64,000 bases of DNA from Vibrio maritimus (GTDB lineage: Bacteria > Pseudomonadota > Gammaproteobacteria > Enterobacterales > Vibrionaceae). The notes below the pieces were generated by a model, which saw only the letters and a list, made by a program, of their open reading frames with translations, was not told the origin of the DNA and made no database searches. How positions within the stretch are numbered: position 1 is the first letter of the stretch; every line of letters starts with the position of its first letter. The position numbers and the translations under genes were made by a program. Positions 27,178 through 41,000 of the stretch are shown one piece after another. The DNA lies in assembly GCF_021441885.1 (NCBI RefSeq), contig NZ_CP090439.1:1-64000 (forward strand), given 5' to 3'.

Positions 27178-28508
27178 TATGAATCCCCCTCTTTTTGCCA
27201 CTCTTCAGGGTGCTCAACACGAAGTGCGTAAGTCAGAACTCCCATTGCATTCAACAAACGGTAGGCGGCAAACGTTCTATCGTATTTACTGCGCACATAG
27301 TTTTGTCTCGCTAAGAAAACTTCCACCTTCGCATCGAGCACATCAAGAAGGCTTCGGCGACCTACGTTAAACTGTTGGATATAACCAAGTTCGGCAATCT
27401 TCGCGGCATCGACGTTCTGCTCTAATAAGCGAATCTGTTGCTCTAACATGGAATAAGCGTTCCACGCTAGCTCAGTTCCCTCTCGCACCTCTCGCTCCGT
27501 TCTCACTCTTATTGCCCTTGCTTCTTCAAGCCTCCATGCGGAAGACTCAACTCTGGAGTCGGTCGAGAAACCATTGAAAAGATCGTAATCAAGCACCACC
27601 ATGGCACGCATATCTTCATCGGGACCAATGACATTGCCTATGTTTCGATTTTTGTTTGCGTGTAGCTCAATTTTTACTTCAGGATAATAGTCCCCTTTCT
27701 CCCTGCGGATCTCCTGTCGAGCTGCATCCATATCCACCATGGCGGCCTTAATCTCTGGGTGGTTATCGACGGCTTGTTGAAGCGCGACGTCTAACGTGCT
27801 TGGCAGAAGCGCACTGTCAAACTTTGGAAATACCAAGTTACTCCCTGGTTTTCCTACCTGACGGAGGAACTGAGTTTGAAGATCAAATAGGTTGTTTTGT
27901 GCAGCTATCTGAGAAGACTGCGCCGTAGCTACACGAGCCGATATTTGCGCTAAATCCGAATTACTGGCAAGCCCTTGAGATTTTTTATCTAGAACATCTT
28001 GGTAGATTTCTTGATGCTCAACCACGTTGCGGTTGGCAAGCTGGAGTAAGGTTTCTGCCTCAAGAAGCTCTAGGTAAAGCCTAGTTACATCAAGTGAGAC
28101 GTTCTCCGCTCTAGATATCAAAGTAAGGCGCTCTGCTTCCGCCTCATACCCTAAACGCTTCACGTTGGCACTAGTGCCAAAGCCGTCAAATAGCAGTTGG
28201 GAAACTCGAAGGCCTAACTCAGTACGATTGAGTCGTCGATCATCGGGGTCAATAAAGTTACCATTATTATATCGAGTTTCTTCTACCCCAGCGGCAGCGT
28301 AGAGGTTCACTTGCGGTAATCTGTCGCCACCCGCTGCGTCACCATCTCTGATAACGGATTGATAACGCGAGTATTGGGCCAATACTTCAGGGCTGTAATC
28401 AATAGCAAAAGCTACCGACTCTTCTAACGAAATGGCACTAGCCGCCGATGTAAACACCATGGGCGATAGAGCCAAACAACTCGATAGCACGAGTTTTGTC
28501 ACACGCAT
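27177..28508 (-). CDS. TolC-family outer-membrane channel (T1SS)
   Basis: Outer-membrane efflux protein of 443 residues. A signal peptide ends near SAASA. Two structural repeats typical of TolC follow, with heptad-rich helices (AVDNHPEIKAAMVDMDAARQ) and the conserved NVGRRSLLDVLDAKVE and AYRLLNAMGVL near the C-terminus. It lies 18 bases after the HlyD adaptor. It is probably the LapE-type channel for the adhesin of this operon. No frameshift or gap is seen. Confidence 0.92.
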   Translation of the reverse strand: MRVTKLVLSSCLALSPMVFTSAASAISLEESVAFAIDYSPEVLAQYSRYQSVIRDGDAAGGDRLPQVNLYAAAGVEETRYNNGNFIDPDDRRLNRTELGLRVSQLLFDGFGTSANVKRLGYEAEAERLTLISRAENVSLDVTRLYLELLEAETLLQLANRNVVEHQEIYQDVLDKKSQGLASNSDLAQISARVATAQSSQIAAQNNLFDLQTQFLRQVGKPGSNLVFPKFDSALLPSTLDVALQQAVDNHPEIKAAMVDMDAARQEIRREKGDYYPEVKIELHANKNRNIGNVIGPDEDMRAMVVLDYDLFNGFSTDSRVESSAWRLEEARAIRVRTEREVREGTELAWNAYSMLEQQIRLLEQNVDAAKIAELGYIQQFNVGRRSLLDVLDAKVEVFLARQNYVRSKYDRTFAAYRLLNAMGVLTYALRVEHPEEWQKEGDS

Positions 28509-28526
28509 ATCGTTTCCTTGTAGTTA

Positions 28527-29855
28527 TTATCTTTCTCTCATTGAATTTTCTTTCGCTCTCAATATGGGTTTTAACCAATACTGCAAAACCGTTTTTTCGC
28601 CTGTGAGAATATCCACTGCTGCTTGCATACCCGGTATAACAGAAAACGTCCTACCATTTTCTTCCGGTTCAGAGAGCTCTATATGAGCCCGGTAATAAGC
28701 CACACCATCTTCCGTTTGTAGAGCATCGGCACTCACATAAGTCACCGTACCTTTTTGACCGCCGTATATAACAAAATCATAGGATGAAAACTTCACCATT
28801 GCCTCTAAACCTACTGAAATAAAAGCAATATCTTTAGGAGCAATCTTCGCTTCTATGATCAATGCCGAGTTTTCGGGCACCAATTCCATGATCGGCTCAC
28901 CGGGGCGAACTACACCTCCAATGGTCCTGACAAAAACCTCTTTAACGGTGCCGTCCAAAGGCGCGACCACCTCAGTTCGTCTTAACTGATCGGCAATTGC
29001 TTGTCTGCTTTCATTTAACTGAGCGAGGGTGGCCGATATTTCGTTAAGTTGCCCTTGAGCTTTAGTTCGAAAGTCCAAGGCAATACCGCGATGATCAGCG
29101 ATAGCTTCTGAGTAAGCCGCATGCTGTTTTTGCGCGGTCACAATTGCGCTCGATAGGTCACCCTCGATTCGAATCACATCACGATTCAACTTCAGAAGTT
29201 CGACTTCGGCCACCGCTCCGCTCTCTACTACCGCTTTCAAAAGATCGCGCTCTTTCTTCACGATGGACAGACTGCTTTGTAATGTTCGAATAGCGTTCTG
29301 CGTATCACTCACAGCCTGAGCCTGCTGCTCTATTCGCAGCTTTGATTCTTCAAGTTCAGACGAAAGCTGACTTAGGCGCTCTAGATAGTTGGCTTGTGCA
29401 TTAAAAAGTGCGGGGCTAGACGAGTCGTTGCTTACGATAGATCGTGGCTCAATTTGAACCTGCGACTCCCAATTAGGCTGACTGATATCAACCTTCACGC
29501 TGGCCAGTTCAGCTTCTAGCCTTAATCGCTGAGCGGTCAAGCTATCAAACTGTTTCCCTGTTTCTTGGTAAGACGCTCTAAAGCGCGTGTCATCCAATAT
29601 CGCCAGAGTTTGACCCGCTTTCACGCTGTCTCCTTGGCGCACTAAAATGTTCTCGACAATACCGCCTTCCAGACTTTGAATTGATTGCACTGACTGGCTC
29701 GGCACCACAGTACCTTCGCCGACGACAACCTCTTCCAACGTTGCCCAAGAAGCCCATAGCAAGGCACAAATAAACAGGCCTGCGATAATCCAAATTAGTT
29801 TTCTAGAACGATAGGCGAGCTGAGTATTGCTCCACTCAATATGACTAGTGCTCAT
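28527..29855 (-). CDS. HlyD-family T1SS membrane fusion protein
   Basis: Periplasmic adaptor of 442 residues. One transmembrane helix near residues 20-38 (LIWIIAGLFICALLWASWA) is followed by a beta-barrel/lipoyl segment (ILVRQGDSVKAGQTLAILDD), a long coiled coil (residues about 75-280) and the second lipoyl half (VVAPLDGTVKEVFVRTIGGVV). The C-terminal PGMQAAVDILTGEKTVLQYWLKP matches LapC/HlyD types. Its start overlaps the end of the ABC transporter gene by 11 bases. Confidence 0.93.
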   Translation of the reverse strand: MSTSHIEWSNTQLAYRSRKLIWIIAGLFICALLWASWATLEEVVVGEGTVVPSQSVQSIQSLEGGIVENILVRQGDSVKAGQTLAILDDTRFRASYQETGKQFDSLTAQRLRLEAELASVKVDISQPNWESQVQIEPRSIVSNDSSSPALFNAQANYLERLSQLSSELEESKLRIEQQAQAVSDTQNAIRTLQSSLSIVKKERDLLKAVVESGAVAEVELLKLNRDVIRIEGDLSSAIVTAQKQHAAYSEAIADHRGIALDFRTKAQGQLNEISATLAQLNESRQAIADQLRRTEVVAPLDGTVKEVFVRTIGGVVRPGEPIMELVPENSALIIEAKIAPKDIAFISVGLEAMVKFSSYDFVIYGGQKGTVTYVSADALQTEDGVAYYRAHIELSEPEENGRTFSVIPGMQAAVDILTGEKTVLQYWLKPILRAKENSMRER

Positions 29856-31992
29856 CGTTACCCCCTTTGACGATAGCGATGTTCTTCACTTTGTGTTTTT
29901 GTTGACTGGGCTTGTCGAGCACTGTTTTTGGTGGCCCCTCTAGCACCAACTTGCCTTTGTCGAGAACAACCACTCGGTCACAGAGTGACAGTAGCGATTG
30001 ACGGTGAGAACTAATCACAATAGTCATAGTGCGTGGCATTCGAGCAAGTGCTTGGTAAAAGCGACGCTCTGCCTGATTATCTAGTGCACTCGTTGGTTCA
30101 TCCAGTACGAGGAACCTTGGCTGCCGGTATAACGCTCTGGCTAGCGCAACGGCTTGACGCTGCCCGCCGGATAGGTGGCGACCACCTTCACCTACTTGTG
30201 TCTCGAGACCATTCTCCAGGCGCGACATGTAATCATTGAGCCCTGAATATTGAATAGCATAAGTGAGCCGTACTTCATCAATCTTGGTTTCACCAAACAC
30301 AATGTTTTCGAGCACAGAGCCGAACATCAATACGCTACTTTGTGCCACCCAACCCGAAGTTTTTCTTAACACGCTGTGTGGCCACAATTTTGCGTCCAGA
30401 CCTTCAAAATAGAGCTGACCACTACTTGGCTCAACTTGCTTAAGCATGAGTGATAGCAAGGTTGATTTACCTGCTCCTGCGGCACCTATCACACCGATGC
30501 GCTCTCCAGGACTGATTTCTAAGGAAATATCTTTAAGCGCCGCAGACGTGGTTTCAGGATAGAGATAACCAACATTGTCGAGTTTGACGTGCCCATTAAA
30601 TTCGCCTCTATCAATCACCTGCTGGTTGCTCTCTTCTTGAGGCAGTTCCATGATCTGATTTAGCCCGACTAAGGCAGCTCGTGATTGCTGATAACGGAGC
30701 ATCAACATAGACAGCTGGTTGATTGCACTTCCTGCGCGACCACTCAACATGACAATGGCGATAAGCCCACCCATTGTCAGTACACCTTCTGCGATTTGGT
30801 AGACACCAAATACAATAAGTGACACGGTCACTATTTGTTGGCTAGATTGAATGCAATGGGTAACAATGTTGGTATACGTTCTAGAACGGGTTTGCCAAGT
30901 CGACAGAGATGAAATGATATTCTCCCATCGCTTTTGCAAAACACTTTCAGCGTTGTTCTGTTTGATTTCGGGTAAGGCGTTTAGTGCTTCGATAAGCTGA
31001 GCCTGACGCTGAGTCGAGAGCCGCGACGTTTCTTCAAGCGTATTCTCAACGTTGCGCTTCATGACTACGCTGATGATGAGCAAAAGTGCCATCACACCGA
31101 CAGGGATCCACATCATCGCACCACCGAGCCAGCCAATGAGCACAAGAAAAAGTACTGTAAATGGAAGGTCAACCAACGTTACTAAGGTGACTGAAGTGAA
31201 GAACTCTTTAACCGAATCGAAATCCTGAAGTTGACGAGCAAATGCGCCCGTCGATTGTGGTCGATTCTCTAACTTCATGCCCACTGTCTTGCTAAACAGT
31301 GTCGCTGAGAGTTTATTGTCGATATAGCGGCTCGCCATATCCGTCACCGAACTTCGTGACTCTTTTAATATCCAGTCGAATACGACAACGATCATCACCC
31401 CTGCTGCCAATACCCACAAGGTGCTTAACGCTTGGTTTGGGACAACTCGATCATAAACGTTCATAGTAAACAGTGGCAAGATCAACGCGAGTAAATTGAT
31501 AACGAGAGAGGCAATCAACAAGTCTCTATACCAAGGACGCACTTCCTTTAACGTTCGCCAAAGCCAACTCGTCGGTGTAGAAGGCTTTAACTCCTCGACA
31601 CGACTATCGACAGCCGGCTCACCACTTACCTGCCAGATTGAAGGGGTTGACGTTTTTCGTAGCTCAGTAAGCGTGGTATCTCGCTGTTTAAACTCTTCAT
31701 CAACGACCAAATAGGTAACAGTTTGCCCTTGTACTTTGGTAATAACTAATGGCTGCTGAGTGTCTGAATCCACCATCACGAATGGTGGTTTCGCTCTTGC
31801 AATGGAGTTCGAGCTTAACTCAAGAGACGTTAAAGAGGTTCGCTCCAATGCCCTTAAGAACAAAGGCTCAGACAACTGTCCATCATCAAGTGGCAGGCCA
31901 CTGATTATTTTTATCGGATGACACCGCACCTCGTGGTGCTGGCATAACCACTTAATGGTCTCTAACCAATTATCCCTAGTTTGGTTTTCCAC
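29845..31992 (-). CDS. Type I secretion ABC transporter (LapB-like)
   Basis: Inner-membrane exporter of 715 residues that powers adhesin secretion. An N-terminal peptidase-C39-like domain lacks the catalytic Cys (residues about 1-130), as in RTX exporters where it binds substrate. Six membrane helices follow, then an ATPase domain with Walker A GAAGAGKSTLLS, signature HLSGGQRQAVALARAL and Walker B FLVLDEPTSALD. The start is a GTG at 31990-31992 with GGGA upstream. It lies 19 bases after the adhesin gene. Confidence 0.93.
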   Translation of the reverse strand: MENQTRDNWLETIKWLCQHHEVRCHPIKIISGLPLDDGQLSEPLFLRALERTSLTSLELSSNSIARAKPPFVMVDSDTQQPLVITKVQGQTVTYLVVDEEFKQRDTTLTELRKTSTPSIWQVSGEPAVDSRVEELKPSTPTSWLWRTLKEVRPWYRDLLIASLVINLLALILPLFTMNVYDRVVPNQALSTLWVLAAGVMIVVVFDWILKESRSSVTDMASRYIDNKLSATLFSKTVGMKLENRPQSTGAFARQLQDFDSVKEFFTSVTLVTLVDLPFTVLFLVLIGWLGGAMMWIPVGVMALLLIISVVMKRNVENTLEETSRLSTQRQAQLIEALNALPEIKQNNAESVLQKRWENIISSLSTWQTRSRTYTNIVTHCIQSSQQIVTVSLIVFGVYQIAEGVLTMGGLIAIVMLSGRAGSAINQLSMLMLRYQQSRAALVGLNQIMELPQEESNQQVIDRGEFNGHVKLDNVGYLYPETTSAALKDISLEISPGERIGVIGAAGAGKSTLLSLMLKQVEPSSGQLYFEGLDAKLWPHSVLRKTSGWVAQSSVLMFGSVLENIVFGETKIDEVRLTYAIQYSGLNDYMSRLENGLETQVGEGGRHLSGGQRQAVALARALYRQPRFLVLDEPTSALDNQAERRFYQALARMPRTMTIVISSHRQSLLSLCDRVVVLDKGKLVLEGPPKTVLDKPSQQKHKVKNIAIVKGGNDEH

Positions 31993-32011
31993 TGCATTTC
32001 CCTACTGCTAA

Positions 32012-35000
32012 CTAGTTTGACGATAGTATTAAGTTTTGGTCGTCTAGCATTTTTTGAATAATGTCGGTCTCTGAAACGCCTGAAGCATCTCCGCCATACA
32101 AGGAATCGAGCGTCGTGTTTTCGAGTTTAATGTTGTGCTCGACCTGATTTCCGCTCGGTAATAGCTCTATGCGTACATCTGCACCGTCTTGAATTAAGTT
32201 GAGTTGATTAGCTGCATCCGTCGCATTCGTTGCTGAAAGAATCGCGCTAAGGTCAATGCTGTCGGTATTTGCACTGACGTTAAAATCAGTGACCGTATCC
32301 GCAAACTCAAACACAGTACCAATATCATCACTGGTAAACACAAAGGTATCGTGACCAAGTCCTCCGGTCAGTTCGTCATTCCCTTTGCCACTTAAGATGG
32401 TGTCTGCACCTATACCGCCACTAAGGGTGTCGCCGCCAGAACCACCTGAGATATAATCTTTCTGGAAGTTGCCTGTCAGGGTCTGACTTCCCTCAGTTAA
32501 GAGTTCCACATCCAAGGTCTCTACGGAGCCATCCGCTGTGTTTCCATTGAGCTCAGCAGAAGGCTTGAGAATTAGCGTGAAAGTTTCATCAGCACTTAAA
32601 GTACCAGGGTATTTGATAGCAACAGAGCTAATATCATCACCATCTACTTCCCAGTTATCACCGACCTTCTCACCCTTGGTCAGTTCTAGATCGCTAGGTA
32701 AGCCCCCGATAGTTAGCTTTCCGGTTTCACCATCAGCAGGATTAACGAGATCCAGCGATAACCCGAGAGGAATATCTCCTGTCGGCTCAGCGAGAATATT
32801 GTCATAGGTTAAATCCAAGATAGGCGCGTCTGGCTCTGGTGTGATTTCTATTCGGATCGTTTCTTGTTTGATTGGACCAAAATCACCGACATTCGACCCT
32901 AAAACGTTCGCAGTATCACGCGCGTCTGCAGTGATGGTTAGGTCAATATCACCGAACGCATCACCAGCAAATAGCTCGATACTGTTAATAGAGCTCGCTG
33001 AAACCAGAATAACCGCTGTTGCTACGCCATCGACTTGGAAGAAACGAGCCGTCTTACCATCAACACGAATACTCGCCATATCTTCTATCGAACTCGAATC
33101 ATTGGCAGCTTTAGCAGTCACCACCAATGCAATGGACTCATCGCTATTGGTTTCTTGAGTCACGATATCGATTGGAATCGTGATAACAGCGTCTTCATCC
33201 CCCGTCACTTTATCGGGCACGTTGAAGAAATCGATCTCATCAGCAATCGGATTTACGCCCAGCGTAAATGAAGACTCAGTAATGCGGGTGTCATTCGTCG
33301 CTAGCTCTTCGGTAATGGCTTTGAGTGTCAGCGGTATATCACCACTAAAATCGAGAGGCGGCAAAATGTAGGTATTATCAAGGTCCGCAGGGTCGAGTTG
33401 CCACTCGTAGGTCGGGTTACCTTGGAACGTTCCCCCATCCTTGCCATTGTTCGGCACCAGCTCATAGCTCTCACCCACTTTGGTCACTACAACCGCCCCT
33501 TCAGGTACGCCAGTTATGCTCAGTGACATATTTTCAGAGCCATCTTGGTCAATAAGTTCGGCATCTAAACTGGCTAGAGATATATAGGTATCTTCATCAC
33601 CAGTGAAGTCATCGGTCACTAGGCTTGCAGGGTCAACAATCGGGTTGATATCAATGATCTTGGTGACGGTTTTCGTCTGGGTATCGGTTTCTGTGAGACA
33701 GTCCGTTTTGTCGGTAATATTCACTTCAGCAGTCAGTGAGATTTCACCGCTAAAGTTAGCTGGAGGGGTGAGAATGACCTCAGACAGTCTTGTCACGTCA
33801 GTTATCGTGTAGCTGCCGTCACCATTATCAATTAACCAGCTATTGTCACTTCCAGGTGCAGAGAGTGTTGCTCCATCAGACACCTGAATATTAAAGAAGT
33901 TAACGGTCTCTTTACCTGTTGCAGACTCCCCTTCACCAATCACGGTTTGACTGCCGTCAAGCTTCACCGAGTCACCTAAGATCAACTGAAGATCCAGATC
34001 GGAAGCGACGTCTTCGTCAATTCGGCTTAACACAGTTGAAAGAGTAATGTCGTCTACAACCGGGCGGATATCAATACTGATTGTTTGAGTGGTCGTTAAG
34101 CTAGAACCATTACACGATGAGGTTTCTGTGGTTTGGACTTCAAAATTAATACAACCGGCGAAATCTTCATCAAGTCCAACAATTTGCAAGTTGCTCAATC
34201 CAGATTGACTTATGGTGTATCCAACGATTTCACCATCGTTGTCATAGACGGTAATAACACCTTCACCCTGCAATTCAACATCTTCTGGTAATGAGTCTGC
34301 AGGAACATAAAACGAGATACTATTGTCAGCGTCGCTAGCAATATCAGGGTTAAGAAGACCCGACAAGTCCAGAACCTCAGTGCCCTCATCAAAGACTATA
34401 TCGTCATCTGACTCAATCTCTCCCGGAGGACCAACAGGGTCACAAGGAGTGCCACCGCCGCTGTGGCCAGTGATTTGGATCTGAAACTTACCATCGATGT
34501 ATTTAGCATCCTCGCCATCTATCACTCGAGCACGAACGACAATGTCGATAACGGGCGTATCTTGATTGCTGGAAATCGTGACGTTGTTGAGAATAAACGT
34601 AGAGATATCCTGAACAGTATCACTCGTCAAACCAGTAGCTGGAATGATCCAGTTGCCATCCGGCGTTTCTTGCGCTTCATTGCCGCCACTATTAACGACA
34701 ATGTCATACTCCTGAGGCACTTCAAGTATGAAGTAATCGAGATATTCCGAGCCATCGATATCTTCTTCAATGAATCTAACCGCATTTGACACATCGACAG
34801 GGCTGCCATCGTCGCTCACAAAAGTTTCTAGTGAGGTTTCTAGCCGAGTATCTCCCTCCACTTTCGCCTCAACGGTCACAGTCAATGAGCCAGATATGAG
34901 CTTACTGGTCGTTGCACCCAACTCTGAAGTATCTGTGACTTCATAGCGCACCGGAATACTGAAGACACCACTCAAATCTTCTGTGGCTACGACGCTAAGG

Positions 35001-38000
35001 CGGCCGCTGTTTAATAGTGAGTCTAATGTCGGCGTTGTAGAATCGAGCAACGACTCCAAGTCTAGTCCCGACGCTGGAACGGTTATCGGCGAACTATCGA
35101 ATAATAAGGTAAGGTCACTTGGTAACGGGTCGATTAAATAGCCGGTTAAGGTTTCACTGCCATCACTATCGCCACTCAGTCTAGGTTCAAGATCCAGGGC
35201 AATCTGGCCATCTTCAATACCCGTGGTTGATACTGTGACGCCTTCGCTTTGGTCAACAACCGGCAACAAGTCGATTTGAACTGTGTACTCAAACGTACCG
35301 CTATCTCCGTCTGGCTCCGTTGATACAACCCGAGCATCAAACGTAATTCGACCACTAAAGTCTTCTTTGGGTTTAACGAATAGGGTTGCCAGCTCTTCAT
35401 TGCTTACCTGATAAACATTGCCCGTCGTAGGGTCAATACCAGCAATGGTTAAAGCGACTGGCTGACCCGCGCTGTCCACTATCGCAATATCATCAGGTAG
35501 ATTGGTAATCAAAATATTGAGTACTTCAGACACATCATCATCTGAGGTAACAAAAACGAAATCCAATGGCACTAAACCATCTTCATTAAAGGAAGCAGCA
35601 GTTTCGATGGTTTTGTTCGCTTCATCATACTGCCAGTTCCCATTGCCACCATCTTGAGCGATAGGTTCATCAACAACACCTTTTAAGGTGATATTGATTG
35701 TTTTGGTTGTGCTATCCGCTTCTTCGTTAACTGGAGGCAAACCATCAACGGTCGATTCCACCGCAACGGCCGTCACGTTAATAGCTAGGCTCTCTGTGAA
35801 CGAACTGATATCCGTTTTAGGTCTGAGTAATGCGTCGCCATTAGCGATAGCATCAGACTCTACGCGATACATATTCGTACCCGTTTGCTCGAACCCGGTT
35901 CCTGTAAACGACCAACCATCTTGAACTTCAATGTCATAGAATAGCGACTCGGAACCATCGGTATCTGTCAGCGTCCCAAAAATCGCATCGCTGAGGTCGA
36001 TATCGACATCCTCCAAGCCTCGTACATCTCGCACAGAGAGTTCTGGCACATCAGCATCAGGAGAAACCTTAATAACGACAGGAGAATCTATCTCTGCGGT
36101 CTTGTCGGTGCTCTGAGCAAACTCGCTGCCTTTCTCGGTCGAAATCGCTTTTAGATCAAATGTGAACTCTCCAGCAAGGTTCTTTTTCACTGTAATCGTC
36201 ATTTGATCGAGTTGGCTTTGAGTGTAGGACTTACCCTCAACAATTTTATCGCCATTGAGTTTGATGGTAATGCCGCTTGGCACGTTGGTAATTTGATAGC
36301 TGAGCGACTCTGAGCTATCCGTATCAACGAGCAACGCATCGATGTCTAGCGGGAAGGTTCGGTCTATATCCTCCGTTAGGTTGTATTCAAACTGTGAACT
36401 TCCCCAATCGGGTGCATCAGCAACAGGCAATACGGAGATGTCGAGAACTTCATTACTCAATACATCATCGGCCGCGCCTGTCTTAGTCACAGTCGCACCA
36501 ACAATTAAAGCGACAACGTTTGAAGACAGCGTTGTATTGGATTCATTCTCTTTGGGTCGATAGGTTAGCACCCCGTCAGGTACAAAGTAGTTTTCTCCGG
36601 TTTCTTGTTTAATCTGAGCATCTGTCAGCGTCACAGTACCACCAACCGCGACAAGCGCTACGCCATCTAGGTATAAGGTTCCGTCTTGTAAGCCGGAGAT
36701 TCTGATTTCACTGACGTTTTCACCTTGGTCAAAATCACCAACAAACACCTTAATATCAACGGTCGCTAACTCATCCTCACGTATCTCGGTGTTTTCAACT
36801 CGAACAAAACCGATACTGTCATCGAGGATCAAGTTCGCTGTATTTGAAACGGTATCGCCATCGTTGTCTTTAACAGTGAAAACAATACTATCCGTGAGCT
36901 TGGGAGTGGCATCAACGTTTGCGTCAGTGACTATTGTATAACTACCATCGGATTTCAGGGTCAGTGTTCCATAAATGGAGTTACTGTCATTAGCATTGGT
37001 AAGACTGATAACTTGAGTGTCAGTCCCACTGAAGCTATATGTGACATTTTCGTAGGTAAACTCAGTAATTGCGCCCCCATCCACGCCAATCCGAGTTCCA
37101 GACAACAAATTACCAGTAAAGCTGTCCCCTTCCGTAATCTCTAACGTCTGCGCCTCACCGGTCGTCGGAATATCATCCGTCACTGCAACTTTGAGTATCG
37201 ACTCAGCTGATTCGTCACCATCACTGTCTGTGGCTACGATAGGAAATTCTAGATCGAGAATGTTTGCGCCATTACCATCTGCATGATCAAGAGGCTTAAA
37301 GAGGAAGAACTCTGCTGAACCATCCACATTCAAACGCAGACGGAATACCTCCTCGTTCGAGCTTTGTTTGGTGCCGATATACCAGCCATCAATATCACGA
37401 TCGGCCAGAACTATGGTTTCACCGCCACTGGTGTAACTCCCAAAATTAGCAATATTGATATCAAAAGAAACAATGGTGTCGGAACCTCTTACAAACGTTA
37501 GAGTATCCGCTTGTATGACTTCGACTTCGCCAACACCTTCTAAATCTGCTTCGTTAACTGACACAGTCACTGTTTCAACCGTCGGGTCTAGACCATCGAG
37601 TATGGCGACCGTCGAGATTTGTTCTGTTTCTGTGCCATCAAGGTCTGTGACAACAATTGGAAGATTGATGGTCAAAGAGTCCACAGAGCCATCGCTGCCG
37701 TGATCAATCTCTTTGAACAGACGGAAACCGATTTCAACATTGTCTGTTGAACTTGATTCAATCTCCAGTTCGTCAGGCAGTGACACTCTAAACACCACCA
37801 TGCCATTTTCATCAATACCATCGTAGGTGTTATCACCGTTATCGCGCCAAACAACGCTCAAGCCATTGGTTGTAATCGCATTGCCGTTTGAATCTTCAAC
37901 CGCTGTTCCGCTATCAATGGAAAGTGCTATGTCAGTGAGTTCATCTTGAGATGCGGTAATGCTTATCGTAGACGTGTCGGTATTCGTTTCTGTCTCTCCT

Positions 38001-41000
38001 GACTTTTCCGGTAACTCGGTCACTGTGAGTGATGCAGTCCCAACCGTCGCAGAGCCCGAATCGGTTACTTTTACATCTAAGGTGAGTTTGGTTTGGTCTC
38101 CGTCAGAGTCTCTGGCTGTCACCACGAAAGGGATTTCCAAAGGGTCACTGCTGTTGTCGAGGTTTTGCAGTAAAGTGAATGTATAAGCTACATCCCCACC
38201 TGTATCGGCGTCAGGTTGAATAAACCCAATAACAAACACATTCACCGTATTTCCATCGCTGTCTTCGTATGAACCCGTCAGAATCGCGCCCGTCGCATCA
38301 ACGGTGTAATGAATGAGATTTCCACTGCTATAGACGAGTGGTTGATCAGCGGTATCAAAGAATACTGTGGGTTTTAGTGATTGGTTTTTATCAAGGTCAT
38401 CCGCACCAATAGACACGTTGAACGTTCCTGTCCCACTTACAGAGTTCTCACTGTCTAACCCTCCCTCGGAAACAGTAGGGGCATCAGTGATATTGCTCAT
38501 GGTAGGGTCACTACCATCACCAATTAACAAATTGAAATCCCCAAGGCCAAGCTCGGTGCCGTCGGTATCCAAACCGCCAATGACTAAAGGCAGATTAAGA
38601 AGATCATTGTTGGTTGGTTGATTTAATGGTTGCTCTTGAACAATCGTCAGTGAGCCTGTTACAGCAGTAGGATCGCTTGCGTTGACCTCTCCAGTTAGGG
38701 TCAGCGTAAACACCACAGTTGTGCCGGATTTAGCGGTCAGCACATTACCTGCGTCATTTAACTCATAAGTAAGGGCAAGCAGATCATTACCACTCGTAAG
38801 CGACAAACTATCAAGTACGTTGATTGTACTTGCTTCGAAGTAAAGGCTATCTGGATCTGGATTATCTGAGCCTGGATTGACATCAAACGTAGTAACAAAC
38901 GTTCCAGGTCTATCAACTAAATCGGGTTCAGTATATTCATAACTGCCCGAGCCAACCTGCCCTGCATCACCGTCAGAAATAAAAATCGTCGCAGTGCCTT
39001 GCCCAAAATCATTCTCTTGATCGCCTGCAACATAATCGAAGGACACGCTTTGGCGGCCGTTGGTGTTATCGATGTTTCGATTAGCGGAAAAGTTATAGTG
39101 CCCATTAGCAAACACGCTTAACTGCCCTTCAGGAATATCGACTACCGTTGGTGTGCTACCAGAAACTGTATACTCAGTGCCATCAATAATGATTTTGGAG
39201 ATAATGAGCGCTCCGTCCAAATCAATATCATTATTGAGCACGTTGCCAGACTTCACTTCACCTTCAGTAACGAACGCGAAATCATCGAAGATTAAAGGCT
39301 CTATATCTGCAACATTAATCGGCAGGTGACCGATCACCACTTCCGTGGTGCCATCAGCATCCGTCTGCGTCCCCTGAATTAAAAGCGCGGTTTGAATGGA
39401 GTTTAAATCAGGCTCTTGGTCGATAACCTGCTTAAAGGCCACGTCAACCTTATCGCCAGTGAGTACCGCTTCAAAAACAACTTCTCCATCACTTCTGACA
39501 CCCATGACCTGATAATCGGTCACTGTGACTGTAATAGAGAGTCCGTTAGATGTGAGCTGGTCGATAAGCGATTGCGACTCATAAAACACAAACTCTGCGT
39601 TTTCGATTCGCACATCAGACTCTTTCGCTTGGTTGCCGAAGATACCAATTACCGTATCACTAAACGCGAGTGATTCTGGAAGTACTAATGTCGGCATATC
39701 ATCAGTCGCTGAGTTACCTACCGCATTGCTAACGTTCGCATCGAGCGTCCATACCGCGTTGAGATCGAGTGACGACACATCGATGTCTGACACCAACCAA
39801 TTGCCGTCAGCGTCTACGATCCCTTGATACTCAACCGTCACCACACCATCACTAACAACGACAGTAACGGGTAAACCTTCTTCGACAAGATCAGTCGTTC
39901 CTTGCAGACTCGTTAGTGTGCCGCCTCTAAACGCAAGAATGTTAAAGCCTTGAAGCGTATCGATATCGATGAATGGTTTAACCGTATCAAGCGTGGATGT
40001 GTCCGTTGCACTGGCCGTATTTCCCGCAACATCAATAGTAGATGCGGTAACCGATAGCTCACCATCATCGAAACGTGAAAGGTCAACGCCAGACACAGAC
40101 CACGCACCATTACTGACGACCGTCGTTAACGTAATGGGGTCACCATTTACACCTGTGATTGTCAAAACGACAGGCTGTCCATCTTCAACGTCAGTGACAG
40201 TTCCTGATAGGTTGGTGCCAAGAATCTCCTTTTCGTTAGTAACTCCGTCTACGTCATCAAACTGAACAGTGATGAAGGCTTGTGTGTCTTTGATAATAGT
40301 ATCGGTTGCTGTAGTCGGGTTGCCCGCAATATCAATCGTCGATGCCTCAACGGTTAAGACTCCATCTTGAAGTGCTTGGACATCAAGTTCGGTGATGCTC
40401 CATTGTCCTGATTCATTAACAACCGATGTTCCTGAAATAGAGACGCCAGCTTCATCTGTGATAGTCCAATTAATGATCTGCCCTGCTTCAACAAACTCTG
40501 TGGTACCAGTAAAGGCTTCAGTTGGTGCTTCATTGGTATTTATAAAGTCATCGCCAAAACCATCCAGCTCAACAGTAATGTTCGCCAAGGTGTCTTTGAA
40601 AGTAGTGTCTTGAGCGGTAATGCTGTTACCAAAATCATCGGAAATGATCGCATCAACCGTGAGCGGACCTTCAACCAATGAAGACAAGTCAACCCCCGTG
40701 ACCGAATAGGCTTCACTGGCGGTTACGGATTGAAGCTGTATGGTATTACCGTCTTGGTCGGTGATCGTGATAAGTACAACTCGGCCGTCACGCACATCGG
40801 TCGCAGTCCCTTCAATCGTAACACTCGGCACTTCAAACTGGTTTTCGTAGCCGTCACCACCATCTAGGATATCAACGGTAAGCTTGGCTTGATCAGAAAG
40901 AATATCTAAAGATGTTTGTTCTGGGTTGGGGTCTTCATCTTCTCTGTCGGCAGGTCGGGTATCGAAACCCGCGCGTGCAATGGTTTCATCTAGCGTCGCC